NCBI RefSeq assembly: GCF_014356525.2
Contig: NC_052514.1
Coordinates: 5,670,525-5,734,524, forward strand
Length of the DNA: 64,000 nucleotides
Direction: 5' to 3'
From: Nilaparvata lugens
Taxonomy: Eukaryota > Arthropoda > Insecta > Hemiptera > Delphacidae
Part shown: positions 23,996 to 36,465 of the stretch, in pieces
How positions within the stretch are numbered: the first letter of the stretch is position 1
Layout of the letters: every line of letters begins with the position of its first letter
Program-made: the position numbers and the translations under genes
The notes under the pieces: model-generated
The model's input: only the letters and a program-made list of their open reading frames with translations
The model's database searches: none
Told to the model about the DNA's origin: nothing

Positions 23996-26455
23996 TAAAT
24001 TTGATTCAAATTTCTGTGATTCACTAACAGTTTGGGAAGGATGGTGAAGCCTAGAGAGTAATAATAAATAGTGTTTTTTGATGGGATATAATGTGGTATG
24101 TTGTGTAGGTATATATGTGGTATGTGACATACCACTGTGGTATGTTTTTGACATCATATATTATATTATATCCGTGGATGATGAAAACTCGGCATACTGG
24201 GAGAAGTTGAATTTTTAAAAACATGGATTGGAAATAGAACAGGTAGAGTACGAAAATTTATTGTGAGTTATTAAGATTTGAATTATCTTTCTCCATAAAC
24301 AGAGGAAATTTTTCACTGAAGTACAAGAACAGCAGAGAATGATGATTAGATCAGAGTAATCTTGGAGAAGTTTCATTACTTTTTCATGCACTCAATAATC
24401 TACAAGTCAATACAGATAAATAAGGAAAAGTTGTAACTGTTAGTTAGAGATAGTGTAAAACTATATTGAAAATTTGGATGAATTTCAAAAGAAAAATGAG
24501 TTGAAAAAACGGCAAACCATAAAAGGCAATCAACGAATCAACAAGTTGATAAGATACCGTTACTATCTAGGTGTGATAAACTAAAGTTTTCCCTCTACAA
24601 ATGCGCAATCTTTTTTATGCTGCATTCCATTATAATCTATTTATATTCCAGTAACAGGTACTACAATATCAATTTATACTTTCCTTGTCTTGGCAAAAGA
24701 ATGTTTTTTTTCAACTCTGTACAATTTATAAGAACCAGAGCAGAAAATAGCTGAAACATGATCTTTTATTTTAGAATCTTTATGATACAGTTGAAAAACA
24801 GTGGTCTCACAATTTATTGAGGAAAATAAGTTCAGGTAATGGAAATGTCAACAACTATTTCTCTGCATTATAATGAACTTGGATCTATCTATCAGTTAGC
24901 CTATCTTATTGTCAGTAAATACAATAAAATCAACCTGATAATACGCATGCTGAGTACATAAAACTCCAGGGAAAAATAGGCTTATCATGTTTGTATTTCT
25001 TCACTGTTTTAATTGTTAAATTATAAGCAAAAATAGGCCTATCATGAAGTAGCTGATTTCCTCACTGTATTAATTACGAATAAGATCACAACTTGTAGAG
25101 GAATTACAAATTTATTAGCTAAACTAACAACTTATTGTTATAGAATTACAAGTGGTTCATTGTTTTTGCTTTTAGACTTATTGTTGAAGGCATGGAAAGG
25201 TAATAATAATTAGTATTTTGAAGCAATATATTCTTGAGAAATGAGAAGAAGAGGAAGAAGAACACAGTTGGAGCTTCAATAAAGAATACAGGAACTTCGT
25301 AATGTAGAATTTAAAATACTTTAGATTATTGTTGAAGTCACATGAATACAATAGGTAGATTATAAGCAATGTAAGATCAATTATTCTCATAAATGATAGT
25401 ATTAATAAAACTGCCGATCCAGTTGAGTGATCATAACAATAACAACAGTGAAACTACATGACAGTGACTTAAAATATTCTAGATATGTGAAGATGTTACA
25501 TAAGGATATCTCTTCCCTGTTGGTCAAGAATATGTGGTTTGAATTAATAATGATATCAATGAAGCTTTGATTTCATACCAGCTCATTGAATACCACAAGG
25601 GATAATATATTAAAGAAACATCAGAGCAATATGTAGCTCAAATCATAAATTTTAATTCTGATTCTGTGAAAACTCTAAGATTACTAATTCTAAGAAAGAA
25701 GCCCTTGGAATAATCTGCCCTTGCAATAGAATCAATGTCAACCGAATAACTCTTTAAACGATTACGATATGCATCAATTGCCACAAAATTCTGAAATTGA
25801 ACTCGGAATTATGCTTTAATTTACGGAAGACTTCCACGGTTATTTGATACACCTGATACTTTTTCAATGTCTCTGGCAGAAAAGTATTCAGAATAATATG
25901 ATCTGGCCCTTAATAAGGATTATAACATTTTATTGAAAACAATCATGAATTGATTCGAGATTGAAATAAAATTCAAAATGAATTCAAAACATCATACCAG
26001 ATATTGATTTGAACTATATCTAATAATTTTTTTATTTTTACTTACATGATTTATACAATTATTATATATTGAGGTTCTCATAATTAGTTGCCTGGAGTCT
26101 GGATAAATATAATGAGACTTTTTAAACCATATACGAATGAAAAACAATCATCTTTCTATCTTTTCTCTTTGCTTAAACTAAAAAAAATTCTTCTTCTTCT
26201 TCCTCTTCTTCTTCTTCCTCATCATCACATTATTTTCTTCTTTTTTTCCTTTTTCTCCATCATCATAATCTCCATCTTCTTCTCTTTCATCTTCTATTGC
26301 TACCTCGACTTGAACTGATTAGGCTACAGTTGTACTGTGATTAGAGTAAAAAATAGAAATACGGTGAGATTCTCTTTTCATATATTCCCAAATAAGTTAT
26401 GATCATGGAAACTTTCAGTTGAGAATAGAAGTATCATGAGATATTTGAAGATGAA
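23996..26455. other. Intergenic, no gene recognised
   Basis: AT-rich, no frame with recognisable similarity. Short CTT-rich tracts lie at 26180-26290. Nothing resembling an RNA gene is seen. Confidence 0.5.
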
Positions 26456-26499
26456 CTTACCGTCTGTAAACTTACTCAGTTGATATTCTTGCGCCGTAC

Positions 26500-26625
26500 C
26501 TTGCCAGACATTTCCCAATTAGCAGTATTATCATTATCTTTGAAAATGTAGCCAGTGTGACCTCCACATTCAAAACCGGTGTAGTCAGACACTGAATAAA
26601 GCTCAGCATTCATATTTCCTGCCAT
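26500..26625 (-). CDS. Possible first coding exon of an unrecognised minus-strand gene
   Basis: On the minus strand an ATG directly after an in-frame TGA opens a 49-codon frame reading MAGNMNAELYSVSDY, then TGFECGGHTGYIFKDNDN and NWEMSGK before a possible donor AAG|GTACGG. A second, stronger donor-like site (GACG|GTAAGT) lies 40 bp downstream, beyond an in-frame stop. The composition looks protein-like and is not low complexity, but I do not recognise a family and see no joining exon. It could be chance or part of a repeat. Confidence 0.22.
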
Positions 26626-26663
26626 TCAACGGTATATTGCTATTATGTAAGTCGCTCACGAGC

Positions 26664-27030
26664 TCTATAGTGAAGTGCACGTTGTAATGGCAGAGAGAAA
26701 AGCTAGCAGAACAGCGTTGCCGATACTACGCCTTGCCACTGCCTTCTATAGAGCTAAGCTGATACCGGTATGTCTGAGATAATATTAACAGTTCATTCTT
26801 GTTCAAAATCATCAATAATATCTTATTTGTCAAGAAAATATATTCTTTGATTAAATAATTAATTTTCATAATTGAGATTGAATATTTTATTGATTAAATT
26901 ATATTTATACATTGTTAAAAACCGATATGGCAACGTAGCAAAAAGGATACCGCTATCTGCTTTGTCGAATGATAGTCAAGGATAGCAACACCAATGTAAA
27001 TCGAATACTGTCATTATAACGTGGACCTCT
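26664..27030. mobile_element. Candidate TA-flanked inverted-repeat element
   Basis: The left end GTGAAGTGCACGTTGTAATGGCAG and the right end CTGTCATTATAACGTGGACCTC are imperfect inverted repeats bordered by TATA on both sides. A lone copy of the right-end sequence occurs at 46866. Non-coding; a Tc1/mariner-type MITE is one possibility. Confidence 0.4.
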
Positions 27031-27059
27031 TTATAATATATCTGTCCCTAATCTGTCTA

Positions 27060-27777
27060 TCCTATACTATTAAACGAGCAACTCCTGTTTATATGTTTAG
27101 AAGTTTAGATGTTTAGACGTTCATATGTTTGTATTTCACCGGATCTTGAAAACGGCTTTAACGATTCTCACGAAATTCAGAACATAGTAAGTTTTATAAT
27201 ATAAAGATTCGATTGCACTAGGTCTCATCCCTGGGAAAACTCGCTGAAGAACATTAAAAGGATAATTATTATTCATCCTTGAAAAAACATCAGATAATAA
27301 TTATTTCGTCGTCTGTTGGTGATGGAAGTGAGTGAGCGAGTTCATGTGTGTGGGACTGTGTCAAAATTATGACTCAGCTGTTGAACTTTTGTAATCATTC
27401 AATCAGGTACTTAGAGCCGGTTGCAAAAAAGCCGGGTTATTTTTAATCCTGATTAATTCCAGTAGATCAATCTTTTTGGAATGGTCTTCTCCGATTTGGT
27501 TCACGTGAAGTTAATCAGGATTAAAATTTTAACAGGCTTCTGTGCAACTGGGCCTTTGTGAGGGAAATTTTTGCATTCCTCTGGGAATTAATCTCGATTT
27601 ACTGTTATTAGATAGAACATTTCTGTATGAATGTTATTACAATTTCTACTTTTGTAATAAATGTTCCATACTTTTGTACTTTTAGAACATGAATCTGTAT
27701 GATGATATTATAATTTCTTCTTTCGTAATAATTTTTTTATGCTTTTGTACTCCAGAGCGAAGCTCGGTCCCCGATAT
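27060..27777. mobile_element. Helitron-like repeat family B, copy 1
   Basis: It starts TCCTATACTATTA(A/G) followed by a GTTTAGATGTTTAGACG-type run. It continues through TTTCACCGGATCTTGAAAACG and GTGAGTGAGCGAGTTCATG and ends with GAGCGAAGCTCGGTCCCCGATATT, whose GAGC-GAA-GCTC can form a hairpin. Copy 2 (58155-58837) aligns over the whole length. A TC start, 3' hairpin and lack of target duplication resemble Helitrons or Helentrons, but the canonical CTRR end is not evident. No Rep/helicase frame. Confidence 0.6.
27415..27553. mobile_element. Small inverted-repeat element nested in family B copy 1
   Basis: GCCGGTTGCAAAAAAGCCGGG and TTTTTAATCCTGATTAATT on the left mirror TTAATCAGGATTAAAA and ACAGGCTTCTGTGCAACTGG on the right. 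Family B copy 2 carries the same element at 58547-58686, so it inserted before the family B copies spread. Confidence 0.65.
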
Positions 27778-27799
27778 TGATCCCTTATAACGAACTTTA

Positions 27800-28076
27800 T
27801 CACAAACTCTTTGTGATTCTCAAGAAATAGTGTTGTAGAGGTCGTTTAATATCCTGAGATCTATGAAATTCTGTAAGTAAATTTGACAGTATAGTTTAAT
27901 AAACTGATAAGTGAATTTAACTGTTGAGTAAAAATAAAGTTCACTGATATATGTATAATTATATTTGAATTTACATGTTTCGTATAATAGTACCTTGTCA
28001 AGCAGCCTCTTTGAGGTTCGCTTAAGGTAGCTCATTTATTCAATAAACGTTTTTTCTATTCTATTCTATTCTATGA
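27800..28076 (+). repeat. Probable retroelement 3' end with (TTCTA)n tail
   Basis: AT-rich sequence with the conserved-looking GAGGTTCGCTTAAGGTAGCTC is followed by an AATAAA signal and a TTCTATTCTATTCTATTC tail. This arrangement is typical of non-LTR retroelement 3' UTRs. No coding sequence remains. Confidence 0.4.
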
Positions 28077-28605
28077 GAAATTTGTTGAGCTAATATAATA
28101 TGATCAAGGTAGGAATGTACTTTCTTATACTTCTCTTTATCAATTCTGCTCATTGAATTCTGGCAGACCACAAAAATTATTGAAGAAGCCTACTTTTCTG
28201 ATAGAATGCCTTTCATCTAGTAGCTCTCTCGAAGTCTCGAAGTATTTTTCTTGGCAATTCCGTGAACAACAAAGACAAAATCACCTTCTATCATATGAGA
28301 TGGATATGAGAGTGGCCTACTTCCAGTTGTGAGATAGAAGATACAAAATTTGTATATTTAATTTTCTATATTTAATAGAACAGAAGATAATGCAGTTACA
28401 AAAATTTAGGATACGAAATCAGAAGAAGCACAGTATGAGCTACGGTACACTAGAACTATCTCTAATCGTTTGAAAATTAACAAACTGAGGATGACTTGAG
28501 ATAATATTAGAGTAACATGTAAAGCTCGAAAGCTAGAGTTTGGAATACAAGCATACTTGAAATCCAATTTTATAATTTACGAGATTAATTTAGTATTGAC
28601 TCTAT

Positions 28606-28770
28606 AGGTGCGTACAGATTTACGCGCCGCGAACATGAGCAATTCACTTTTAATCAGCTGATGCCAAGCTTTTTATATCTGTATCTTACCGTTTCTGTAA
28701 AAATACAGATATAGTCAGATGATTAAAAGTGAATTGCTCATGTTCGCGGCGCATATATCTGTACGCACCT
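28606..28770. mobile_element. Foldback MITE, 165 bp
   Basis: AGGTGCGTACAGATTTACGCG, then CGAACATGAGCAATTCACTTTTAATCA on the left, is mirrored almost perfectly by the right arm ending CTGTACGCACCT. The arms are about 60 bp with a spacer of about 45 bp. Non-coding; strong hairpin. Confidence 0.85.
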
Positions 28771-29888
28771 TAAAGTCAATCAATGTATTCCTTAATGATG
28801 TATTATTCATTTATTCGTCAAGAATAACAAATTCTACAAAATTTCATTCATGAAAAGTGGAAAATATTTCATGAGTTTCCCTTGATAATTACGAACACAC
28901 TACTTGTGACTGATATAATGTTGATTTATCTCTCTCTATTATCATCCAACTCAATAAAGTTCAAATAGTAACAAAATCATACGGGCTTCATCGTTGGAGC
29001 AAAATCTGAGTACTGTTCTCTAAAATAATTGTAAATTGTGATTCATCCATTAACTCGTTAATATTATACTAATTGTGAAAATAATTAAGGACTGAAAATT
29101 TTGTGAAGTGAACAACTACAATACTTAACCTATTTCGGACTAGGTGTAATTTTATCTTAATTTTAGAAGAGGAATAGCACAAGGATACCTTATTTTTTCT
29201 CTCCCTATCATTTTGTTGTTGTGCTTATTGTATGAATCAATAGAGAATGAAGAATATGTGTATTTTATATTATACATCTATATAAATGAAAATCGAGCCT
29301 CAAATTTTGACATTCAATATATAACTTTTTCATGTGTGCACCGAATTTTTTTTCTAGCTGTGTTCGTTATGTTCAGTTTTTGGCCAATCAAATTTATAAT
29401 CCGACTTCAGGACTCTTTCCTGCGGTCCTTCAAAGTTTACATGTAGCCTAATCCTTATGGGAGAAGATTTGTGAGCTGGCCACACACAGAAATAAAAATC
29501 AGCTGTTATAATCATTGCGTCATACAACAGCCGTCGGTAGATAGTAGACAAGAGTGTGTGCTGCTCCATAACCGCCCATGTATTTCATTCTTAAAACGCC
29601 CCGAAAAAAACAAAATGACGGTTCTGTTAGTAACCATCCAGCAGTGCGGCCTCTGGTTAAAGACTCACATGCTCTAAAGACATTTCTTTGTTTTAATTTT
29701 CAATTCAATTCAATTAATTAAAAACACACAAAACAAGACAAAACAAAATTACAAAGATTTACGAAACAAATAAAACACAATAAAATGTTACAAATATAAA
29801 AAACCATTTCGAATAATAATGTTGCTGTCTTCGGTGTTCAGAATTAATTGTTTTTTATTAAATTATTTATTTTTCAGTTGGAAAATTA
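28771..29888. other. Intergenic, no gene recognised
   Basis: AT-rich, without coding evidence. A minus-strand frame at 29354-29569 has no recognisable motif. The segment 29690-29790 is rich in ACAAAACAAAACAC, resembling a minus-strand retroelement tail. Confidence 0.5.
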
Positions 29889-29998
29889 TCTATATAAATA
29901 AAATACCGCATCGAGCCTCCTCAGGTGTACATCCAGCTAAAGTTTGTCATGAGATGTATTAAACTATTTGGCGGTACGAAGTTCGCCGGGCCGGCTAG
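29889..29998 (+). mobile_element. Mini-Helitron (110 bp) with canonical ends
   Basis: It begins TCTATATAAATAAAATACC and ends GCCGGGCCGGCTAG, inserted exactly between A (29888) and T (29999), the known Helitron insertion rule. A short hairpin-capable GGCGGTACGAAGTTCGCC sits about 12 bp before the CTAG end. There is no target duplication and no coding capacity. 5'-TC, 3' hairpin, CTAG and A^T insertion together make the class call strong despite its small size. Confidence 0.8.
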
Positions 29999-29999
29999 T

Positions 30000-30640
30000 C
30001 TATAATAATCCCTGTTATTATATCCCTTACTTAGCCTATTCTGAATCATATTATTATGAATGTTCCCTACAAGAAATACAACTAACATTCTCCTTATTAG
30101 CAGTTTTAAACAAAGCTGAGATATCGATTCAAAGGTCAGTGCAGTGACCACTGAGCTACAACAACCGTAAATACAACTTGTAAGGTGTAGTAAACTTACT
30201 GGGTCAAGCAAGTGCAGCAAAGTTGCACTCCAAACTGTCAGCATCGGTTGAACGGGAAGCATTGATACTTTAAACAAGGCATACTGACAGTTTTACCTGA
30301 ATCTCAATCTTTACCTGAGCAAAGTTATGCAAGAATTTGTTGGATTTTTATTGGCAGCTTGTCTCAGTTTCTAGTGGGAGTAAAATAATGGGTCAACTTA
30401 TTTGATCAATATGAACATTCAGGTAGGAAAGTGAACTACTATATAGCTCAGTTTGCGTTACAATTTACTCTGCTTGTTCTGTTCACAGGAAAAGAGAGAA
30501 TAGCATTGGATCTTATGGCAGTTTTCACACATTGGTAGACTGTGAATGTGTGAACGCTTCCATCAAAATCAATAGTACTGTTTTCTTCCTAGCAGAGCTA
30601 CTCCAGCTAGAAGATGGAGTAGAAAAAGGAGAAGGTGAAA
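30000..30640. other. Intergenic, no gene recognised
   Basis: Non-coding sequence. A block around 30225-30295 (AAACTGTCAGCATCGGTTGAACGGGAAGC) is a diverged copy of blocks near 22757 and 33670. No supported coding region. Confidence 0.5.
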
Positions 30641-30654
30641 GGGGAAGGAGAAAA

Positions 30655-30925
30655 AAAGAAAAAAGAAGAAGTGTAGAAAGAAGAAGAAGAAGAAGAAAAA
30701 GAAGAAGAAGAAGAAGAAGAAGGAAGAAGAAGAAGAAGAAGAAGAAGAAGAAGAAGAAGCAAGAAGAAGAGAAGAAGAAGAAGAAGAAGACGAAGAAGAA
30801 GAAGAAGAAGAAGAGAAGAAGAAGAAGAAAAAGAAGAAGAAGAAGAAGAAAAAGAAGAAGAAGAGAGAAGAGAAGAAGAAGAAGAAGAAGAAGAAGAAGA
30901 AGAAGAAGAAGAAAAAGAAGAATAA
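30655..30925. repeat. (GAA)n trinucleotide microsatellite, about 270 bp
   Basis: A nearly uninterrupted AGA/GAA tract with occasional AAA, CAA and GGA variants. It leaves poly-basic, poly-Ser and poly-Phe frames open on both strands. These are artefacts of the repeat. Long GAA tracts can form triplex DNA. Confidence 0.95.
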
Positions 30926-31192
30926 GAGGAATTTGATGAGTTCAAGCATAGAGAACAGATACAGAGATAAGTTTTTATTATTCGTCTATGGTTTGAAGGA
31001 GTCTTAATATCTTTTGTCACACTCTAATCAACTACGGTAATATTAAAATCGCAAAAAATAGTATAATATGGAAGAAAGTGATATTATTCTATGGCGTTCA
31101 AATCGATATATCGTATGATTTTTTTAATTCAATTGAAATTTGATATCAAATTGATTCTATCTTGTTTTTAATAGAAATTATATAAGCCTCAG

Positions 31193-31306
31193 TAAGGGTG
31201 AGACCATATTAGGCGTTTAAATGGTTTTCCAGAGTCAGGGCTGGAAATTCTTCGATTGGCTGTTTGGGTTGGTGCCTGAAAATACGCCCAATATGGTCTC
31301 GTCTTA
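31193..31306. mobile_element. Foldback MITE, 114 bp
   Basis: The left arm TAAGGGTGAGACCATATTAGG and the right arm CCAATATGGTCTCGTCTTA are near-complementary, enclosing about 60 bp. Non-coding. Confidence 0.75.
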
Positions 31307-32617
31307 ACAATAACAGCATAGACTAGTGTAACTAAGTGAACATGGATCTGTTATAACAGTTAGATCTGTTAAATAGGTTAGATCTGTGAAAACAGTAACA
31401 ACTATACTGAGTAGAAGAAGAAGAAGAGAATGGAGGAAAAGAAGGAATAGGAGGTGGAGAATTTGAATAGACATTGAAGAGAAGTTTGAAAGTGAAGGCA
31501 GATATGCAAAAGAAAAGAAATGGAAACTAAGAGAAGAAAAATACTGTTAATACTGTTGTTCTACTTGGGCAGAAAGAGAATATCAGTGGTTCCTATACAT
31601 TTATCCATACATTCATAGATACAAATAAAAGTGTTCACTCATATATTATGTGGTCCGCGAATGTATGAATACTCCCATAAAAACCAACAGTAATCATTTC
31701 CGCCAAGCAGAATCAGAGTAAACTATCTTAAACGATTGTTTTATCGTATAACAATCTGAAACTAATAGATTGCTGATAAACTAATAGATAATCTGAATGA
31801 ATAATAGATAGTCCTATTATGATAGAACAGAACAGAGCTTTCAAATGTGGGAGTAGGATAATGGGTCTAGTTATTTGATCGATATGAACATGCAGGAAAG
31901 AAAGTGAACCCCTAGGCGTTTTGCTTGTTGATATAATTTACATATTCTCATAAGTAAAGTAATTGGCTATTACACTTTCATGAGAAAGTAATCGGTTGTG
32001 TGAATTATTGGTAGTTTTACCGTATGTAAAGTGATTTGTTACTCCCATGCTCTCATAAATTTATAGACGAAATTCTCTCTTATGTTGAAGCAAATTGCCA
32101 ACTACCCACTGTAGTAAACTAGATATGAAGTGGATTGAAATCGTAGATTATGGATTCAAACTACTGTTATCTAAACTACTCACTCTGAGTAATGAATTTT
32201 GATTTACTAAAGTGGATGCATAGTTTTTTCATTTATTTAGAGAATTGTTAACCATTCGTTACGAGTAATATTTTCCAAATATAGTTTGACAAAGTGAATG
32301 GATCACACTATCTCTAATATAGGACAAGTACGGTACTACTCACGATTGTTAATGATTTGATCTTTCAAAGATTATATATCAAATTTCTCCATTCAATTAT
32401 TTTCTTTCCATTACAATTCAATTATATAATAATGATTCAAATCATTCCCTAGGTAGCCTACTATTCCACACCTTAATCGATGAAAATAGTACATGATATT
32501 CCTAAAATTTGAATGAAATTGATACAATAAATATTTGTTTGAAGACTGTAACTCGTTTATTGAAAATGTGATGAACTAGTTAATCTCCAATCTCTACATT
32601 ATAATTATTATCAAACT
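31307..32617. other. Intergenic, no gene recognised
   Basis: AT-rich with scattered A/G-rich stretches (31405-31540). No coding or RNA gene evidence. Confidence 0.5.
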
Positions 32618-33024
32618 GTCATACATGACATCAAAACCTATTCAATTTTTGAAATATTATTTTGTGAATTGGAAATCTGGTCGCGGATTTAATTATAAAA
32701 TATAATTGATAAAGCGAGAAGATCTCCAATGTACAAAGATGAAACGTGTGTTTTATCACGTTTCGTGAAGGCAATATTATGGTTTTTAGCTCCATGCTAT
32801 ACAAACAAGAGTGAGTTGACTCTTTGGTCTGTGAATCAAGACTGCATGTGTTTTTCACATAAATAGATTTGAAATTTCTCTTTCGAAGCCCGTATACTTG
32901 AACCGTTTGTGAAGGGAGTTCTTCTCGCTTTATCAATTATATTTAATAAATAAATCCGCGACCAGATTTCCAATTCACAAAATAATGTTTCAAAAATTGA
33001 ATAGGTTTTGATGTCATGTATGAC
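32618..33024. mobile_element. Foldback element, 407 bp, ~110-bp arms
   Basis: GTCATACATGACATCAAAACC at the left end and GGTTTTGATGTCATGTATGAC at the right end are exact reverse complements. The arms continue inward through AATCTGGTCGCGGATTTA-type sequence to CTTTATCAATTATA. The centre of about 190 bp has no ORF of note. Minus-strand frames across it are read-throughs of the hairpin. Confidence 0.88.
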
Positions 33025-35318
33025 AAAACAAAAATCCAAATTAAATGCTTTCAACCACCCCAAAAAATCTGGTACTCACTGCAAATATTGTCAACAGGGC
33101 AAACATCTCACAGGGAATTCTATGAGCATTTAATTCGAATTTTGGTTTCATAATCGATATTCATCAGCATTCGAACAAATTAAATAGGAGTTGAAGGAAT
33201 AGAATAATAAGGGAAAGAGCAAGCTTCTGTATATAAGGATAAGAAAGGGAATGAGAAGATGGTGAAAAGAGGTTTGAAAGTGAAAACAGATATCCAGAAA
33301 AAGAAAAGAGAATTAAGAGAAGAAACAGGAAAAAATCGATGAAAGATAAGGGCAACGAAAGAAGTTTGGAGATTCAAGAAAATGGAAGAAGATGAGTAAG
33401 ATAAGATAAAAAATAAACGATATTCTGTCAGGTCATGTGAGTGGATTTATTTGACAAATATATTACATTTTTCAACCTACCTATTTGGATCACAAACCAA
33501 GCATAAAATTCCACCTTGATACCAGAAACAAAGCACTATTATCAAGCAAATTGTCCCAGACTGGAATAAGGCTTTTCCTGCCACATTCTCACTAATTAAA
33601 AGCGTTTACGTTATCTTTTCGTTAGGGGTCGAAATGCATGAAAAAGTCGTGATGTAATATTATATTTAAACTGCCAGCATTGGTTAAATGGCAAAAAGAA
33701 TTCTGACAGGTTTATGTTGTGAACTAAGGACTCTTCAATTTTAACTGATATAATTGTTTTTTCGAGGCTTGACGACTCAAGTGACTGATTTTCTAATTCT
33801 AGAGTATTCAGTTCTGACTGGTGATATTTTTATCCTTGAATCATCACTGATTTGTAATTGTAGACTTTACTTTTTGGTTCTGAAATTATTGTAATTTATG
33901 CTTCATTTATTTTTAATATTATGTCGCTTGAGTTTTTATGCAGGTAAAATTAGGCTATTTTGATTAGATGCTACTGCTGTAATCAAACCCACAATGCTAT
34001 TTTGTTTTGAATTTAATTGCTTTCTATTATCTATCATTTGATTTTATCCAATAATTTAATCGATTTATATTGTTGTATGATTTTTTATAAAATGACATTC
34101 CTATATAATTATATTATCTACGTCTCCAGTTGATTTCTAATGTATATTTCAATTGTTTCGTAAAATTTGTTGTAAACGAGAGAATTCATTGCTGATTTCT
34201 GATTACACAACTTTTATTAGAAAGCCTGGAGCTGATATTTGAATATATTGCGTATAATTGAATAAATATATAAATAAATTCACATTTGGATGTTCAAAAA
34301 AACACTGAAATTCGACGGATTTATCATAGTTTTATTGAACTTATTTCATTTTTTCCAGGTGGACAAGAGCGACAACCTACCTTGAATAATGCATCATCAT
34401 TTTTGAAACTACTGGAATCGACAATAACATCCCCATGCATACCTAGCTCCAACTTCCATTCTTTGATTTTCGTTTGAAAAATAAAAAATTTTGAAAGATC
34501 TTCATGGCATCAATAGAGTTTGCACCCAATAAGCAAGGTAGGCCAATGGTGTATTAGCCAGGAATCATCATCAATAATAATATCATTCATTGTTAATTGT
34601 TCATCTATAATATAAGAGAGAATATTATAATAGAGGAAAGAATTGGCATATACAAGTACGGGATAGGAAATTCACTAATGACGCATCATCACGTCTCAAC
34701 TACTCAACTGATTAATACTTGAAATTTTGCATATAGATTCTTAATTTACCGAGGATGGTTATATGGCGTCTTTTCAATCATTCAAGATCTCATTAAGTCA
34801 AGCTTCCAGTTTGTCAAGAATTTGATAAGACCCATTGCGAAGCACGGGCTACCAGCCAGTCAATAATAATTATATAACATTATATAACAAAGAAAAATTA
34901 TATTACTCAATCAAATATTGGTAAATACTACCTACGTCAAACAATAATTAGCTGTAAGTGAAAGTGAACTTCATTACAAATAATTGGAACTTATCAGCGA
35001 CAATATAATTTCTCTTTGAAAATAAATTACTCCTCACAAAGTGTCTGAAATGTCGTGAAACTTGACAAGATGTGATAATTAGGTATTGCTTCAACAGTTT
35101 ACAGGGATGTGATAAATGGTTGCAGAGTTCATTGACTCACTGTGCGCTTATCAATTATGAATATTATAATATTCATTAGAAAATAGAATGGGATATAGGT
35201 ATCATATTATTGGGTATTACATTATTACAAAGTATATATTTTATAAGTAGGATTGTTGAAATTGCAGTTATTTTAATTTTAATCTTATTATTGTCAACAC
35301 AATTCACTGAGTTGAAAC
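33025..35318. other. Intergenic; contains repeat family C copy 1
   Basis: Mostly AT-rich, non-coding. Around 34660-34862 lies a repeat with GGGATAGGAAATTCACTAATG, TTAATTTACCGAGGATGGTTAT and GCGAAGCACGGGCTACC. Related copies are at 38390-38575 (+) and, inverted, 56018-56130. An A/G-rich stretch lies at 33185-33400. No gene recognised. Confidence 0.55.
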
Positions 35319-35806
35319 TTAAGCTGCTTTTACACCAAATTTATCAACAAAATGTTTATTTTTCCGTCCTTATAGATTCTGTTAGATTACACGGAGCTTT
35401 TCAAACACATATGCACATCATATGTGTATGATGCCACAGGCCTTTGTTTAATACCTACTATTACTTACCTACGATGTAGTGGTAGGTATTGCTTTGTTGC
35501 CTATGTAAGCTCTTTCCTATCTGATACAAGAATTTTATACAAGAATAAAATTGTGATAGCTCAAGACTTTTATTGTTTAGTATAGTTCTATATTTTGTTG
35601 TTTGATTTTAGTAAGTATATTATATCGTTTCTTGAATTGTATAAACTTTATTGCTTAAGATTCTATGTAACTGCTTTGAATTGTATTCAGAAGGAAAAAA
35701 TTAATTGAATTGAATTGAATTGAATTGAATAATGAGTTATGTTCAATCTTATTATAAGGACGGAGAAATAAACATTTTGTTAATAACTTTGGTGTAAACG
35801 CTGCTT
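35319..35806. mobile_element. Foldback/MITE (AAGCTG...GTTTACACCAAAG family), copy 2, interrupted by a retroposed insert
   Basis: The arms TTAAGCTGCTTTTACACCAAA and TTTGGTGTAAACGCTGCTT, with ACAAAATGTTTATTTTTCCGTCCTTATA next to them, mirror each other. The spacer ends in (TTGAA)n (about 35702-35731), a tail typical of retroposons, so the two arms appear separated by a later insertion. Related to the element at 18143-18335. Confidence 0.7.
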
Positions 35807-36113
35807 CACGTCCACTGTAAAGACACATCAATGTGTTTATTATTTTTACAAGAAAGCACTAACTGGGAGAGAAAAACTAAGGAAACCTCTGGTACCATTT
35901 CTCTCTCAGATTAGATAAAATTTTAAATGTACGAAACAGGGTTATGATAACACTTTTCTGAAATTTAGTAGCCTATAATTTGACAAATTCGTAGAAAATT
36001 GAAGATTCTCCAAACACACTCTGATTTAATATTCTTTTCACATGAAATTAATTATTATTTTTATCGTTAGTTCTTGTTGGCTAAGATTATTTACCTGAAG
36101 TTTGCCAGTTGAT

Positions 36114-36384
36114 TTTTTTAAAACACTTATGAAGTGAGAATGCACTTGCTATTGGTAGTGACAATGGTTTCGACCTGGTTTGGGTCATCATCAGACCCAC
36201 AGTCTTTATTTTTATTTTTTTTATTTTTATTTTTTATATGTTTATTATTTATTTATCAGTCTGTCAGTCTGTCAGACTAGACTGTCTGACAGTCTGGTGA
36301 TGTGGGTCATCATTGAGACTGTCAGACACTGACCGTCACTACCAATAGTAAGTGCATTTTCACTTTATAAGTGTTTTTAAAAAT
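36114..36384. mobile_element. Foldback MITE, ~270 bp
   Basis: Left TTTTTTAAAACACTTATGAAGTG with GCACTTGCTATTGGTAGTGAC is mirrored by right GTCACTACCAATAGTAAGTGC ending ATAAGTGTTTTTAAAAA. The centre has a second small palindrome built on GTCTGTCAGACTAGACTGTCTGACAG (36261-36295). It lies about 80 bp upstream of the first recognised peptidase exon. Confidence 0.85.
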
Positions 36385-36465
36385 TCTAGTTTTATTCCAT
36401 TAGTGAAAAACTATTGATATGCAACATATTTTACCAGTTTTTTAAAATTGAAAATATTTTTCTAG

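Noticed and set aside
30532..31020. Long Lys/Arg-rich, Ser-rich and Phe-rich open frames on both strands
   Set aside because: They are translations of the (GAA)n microsatellite; no non-repeat domain is attached.
32631..33063. Minus-strand frames of 75-101 residues
   Set aside because: They read through both arms of the foldback element at 32618-33024 and share sequence only because of the palindrome.
34286..34477. Possible upstream exon for the peptidase after a ttttttccag acceptor
   Set aside because: The sequence after the acceptor gives no start codon or M13-like sequence and no donor in matching phase.
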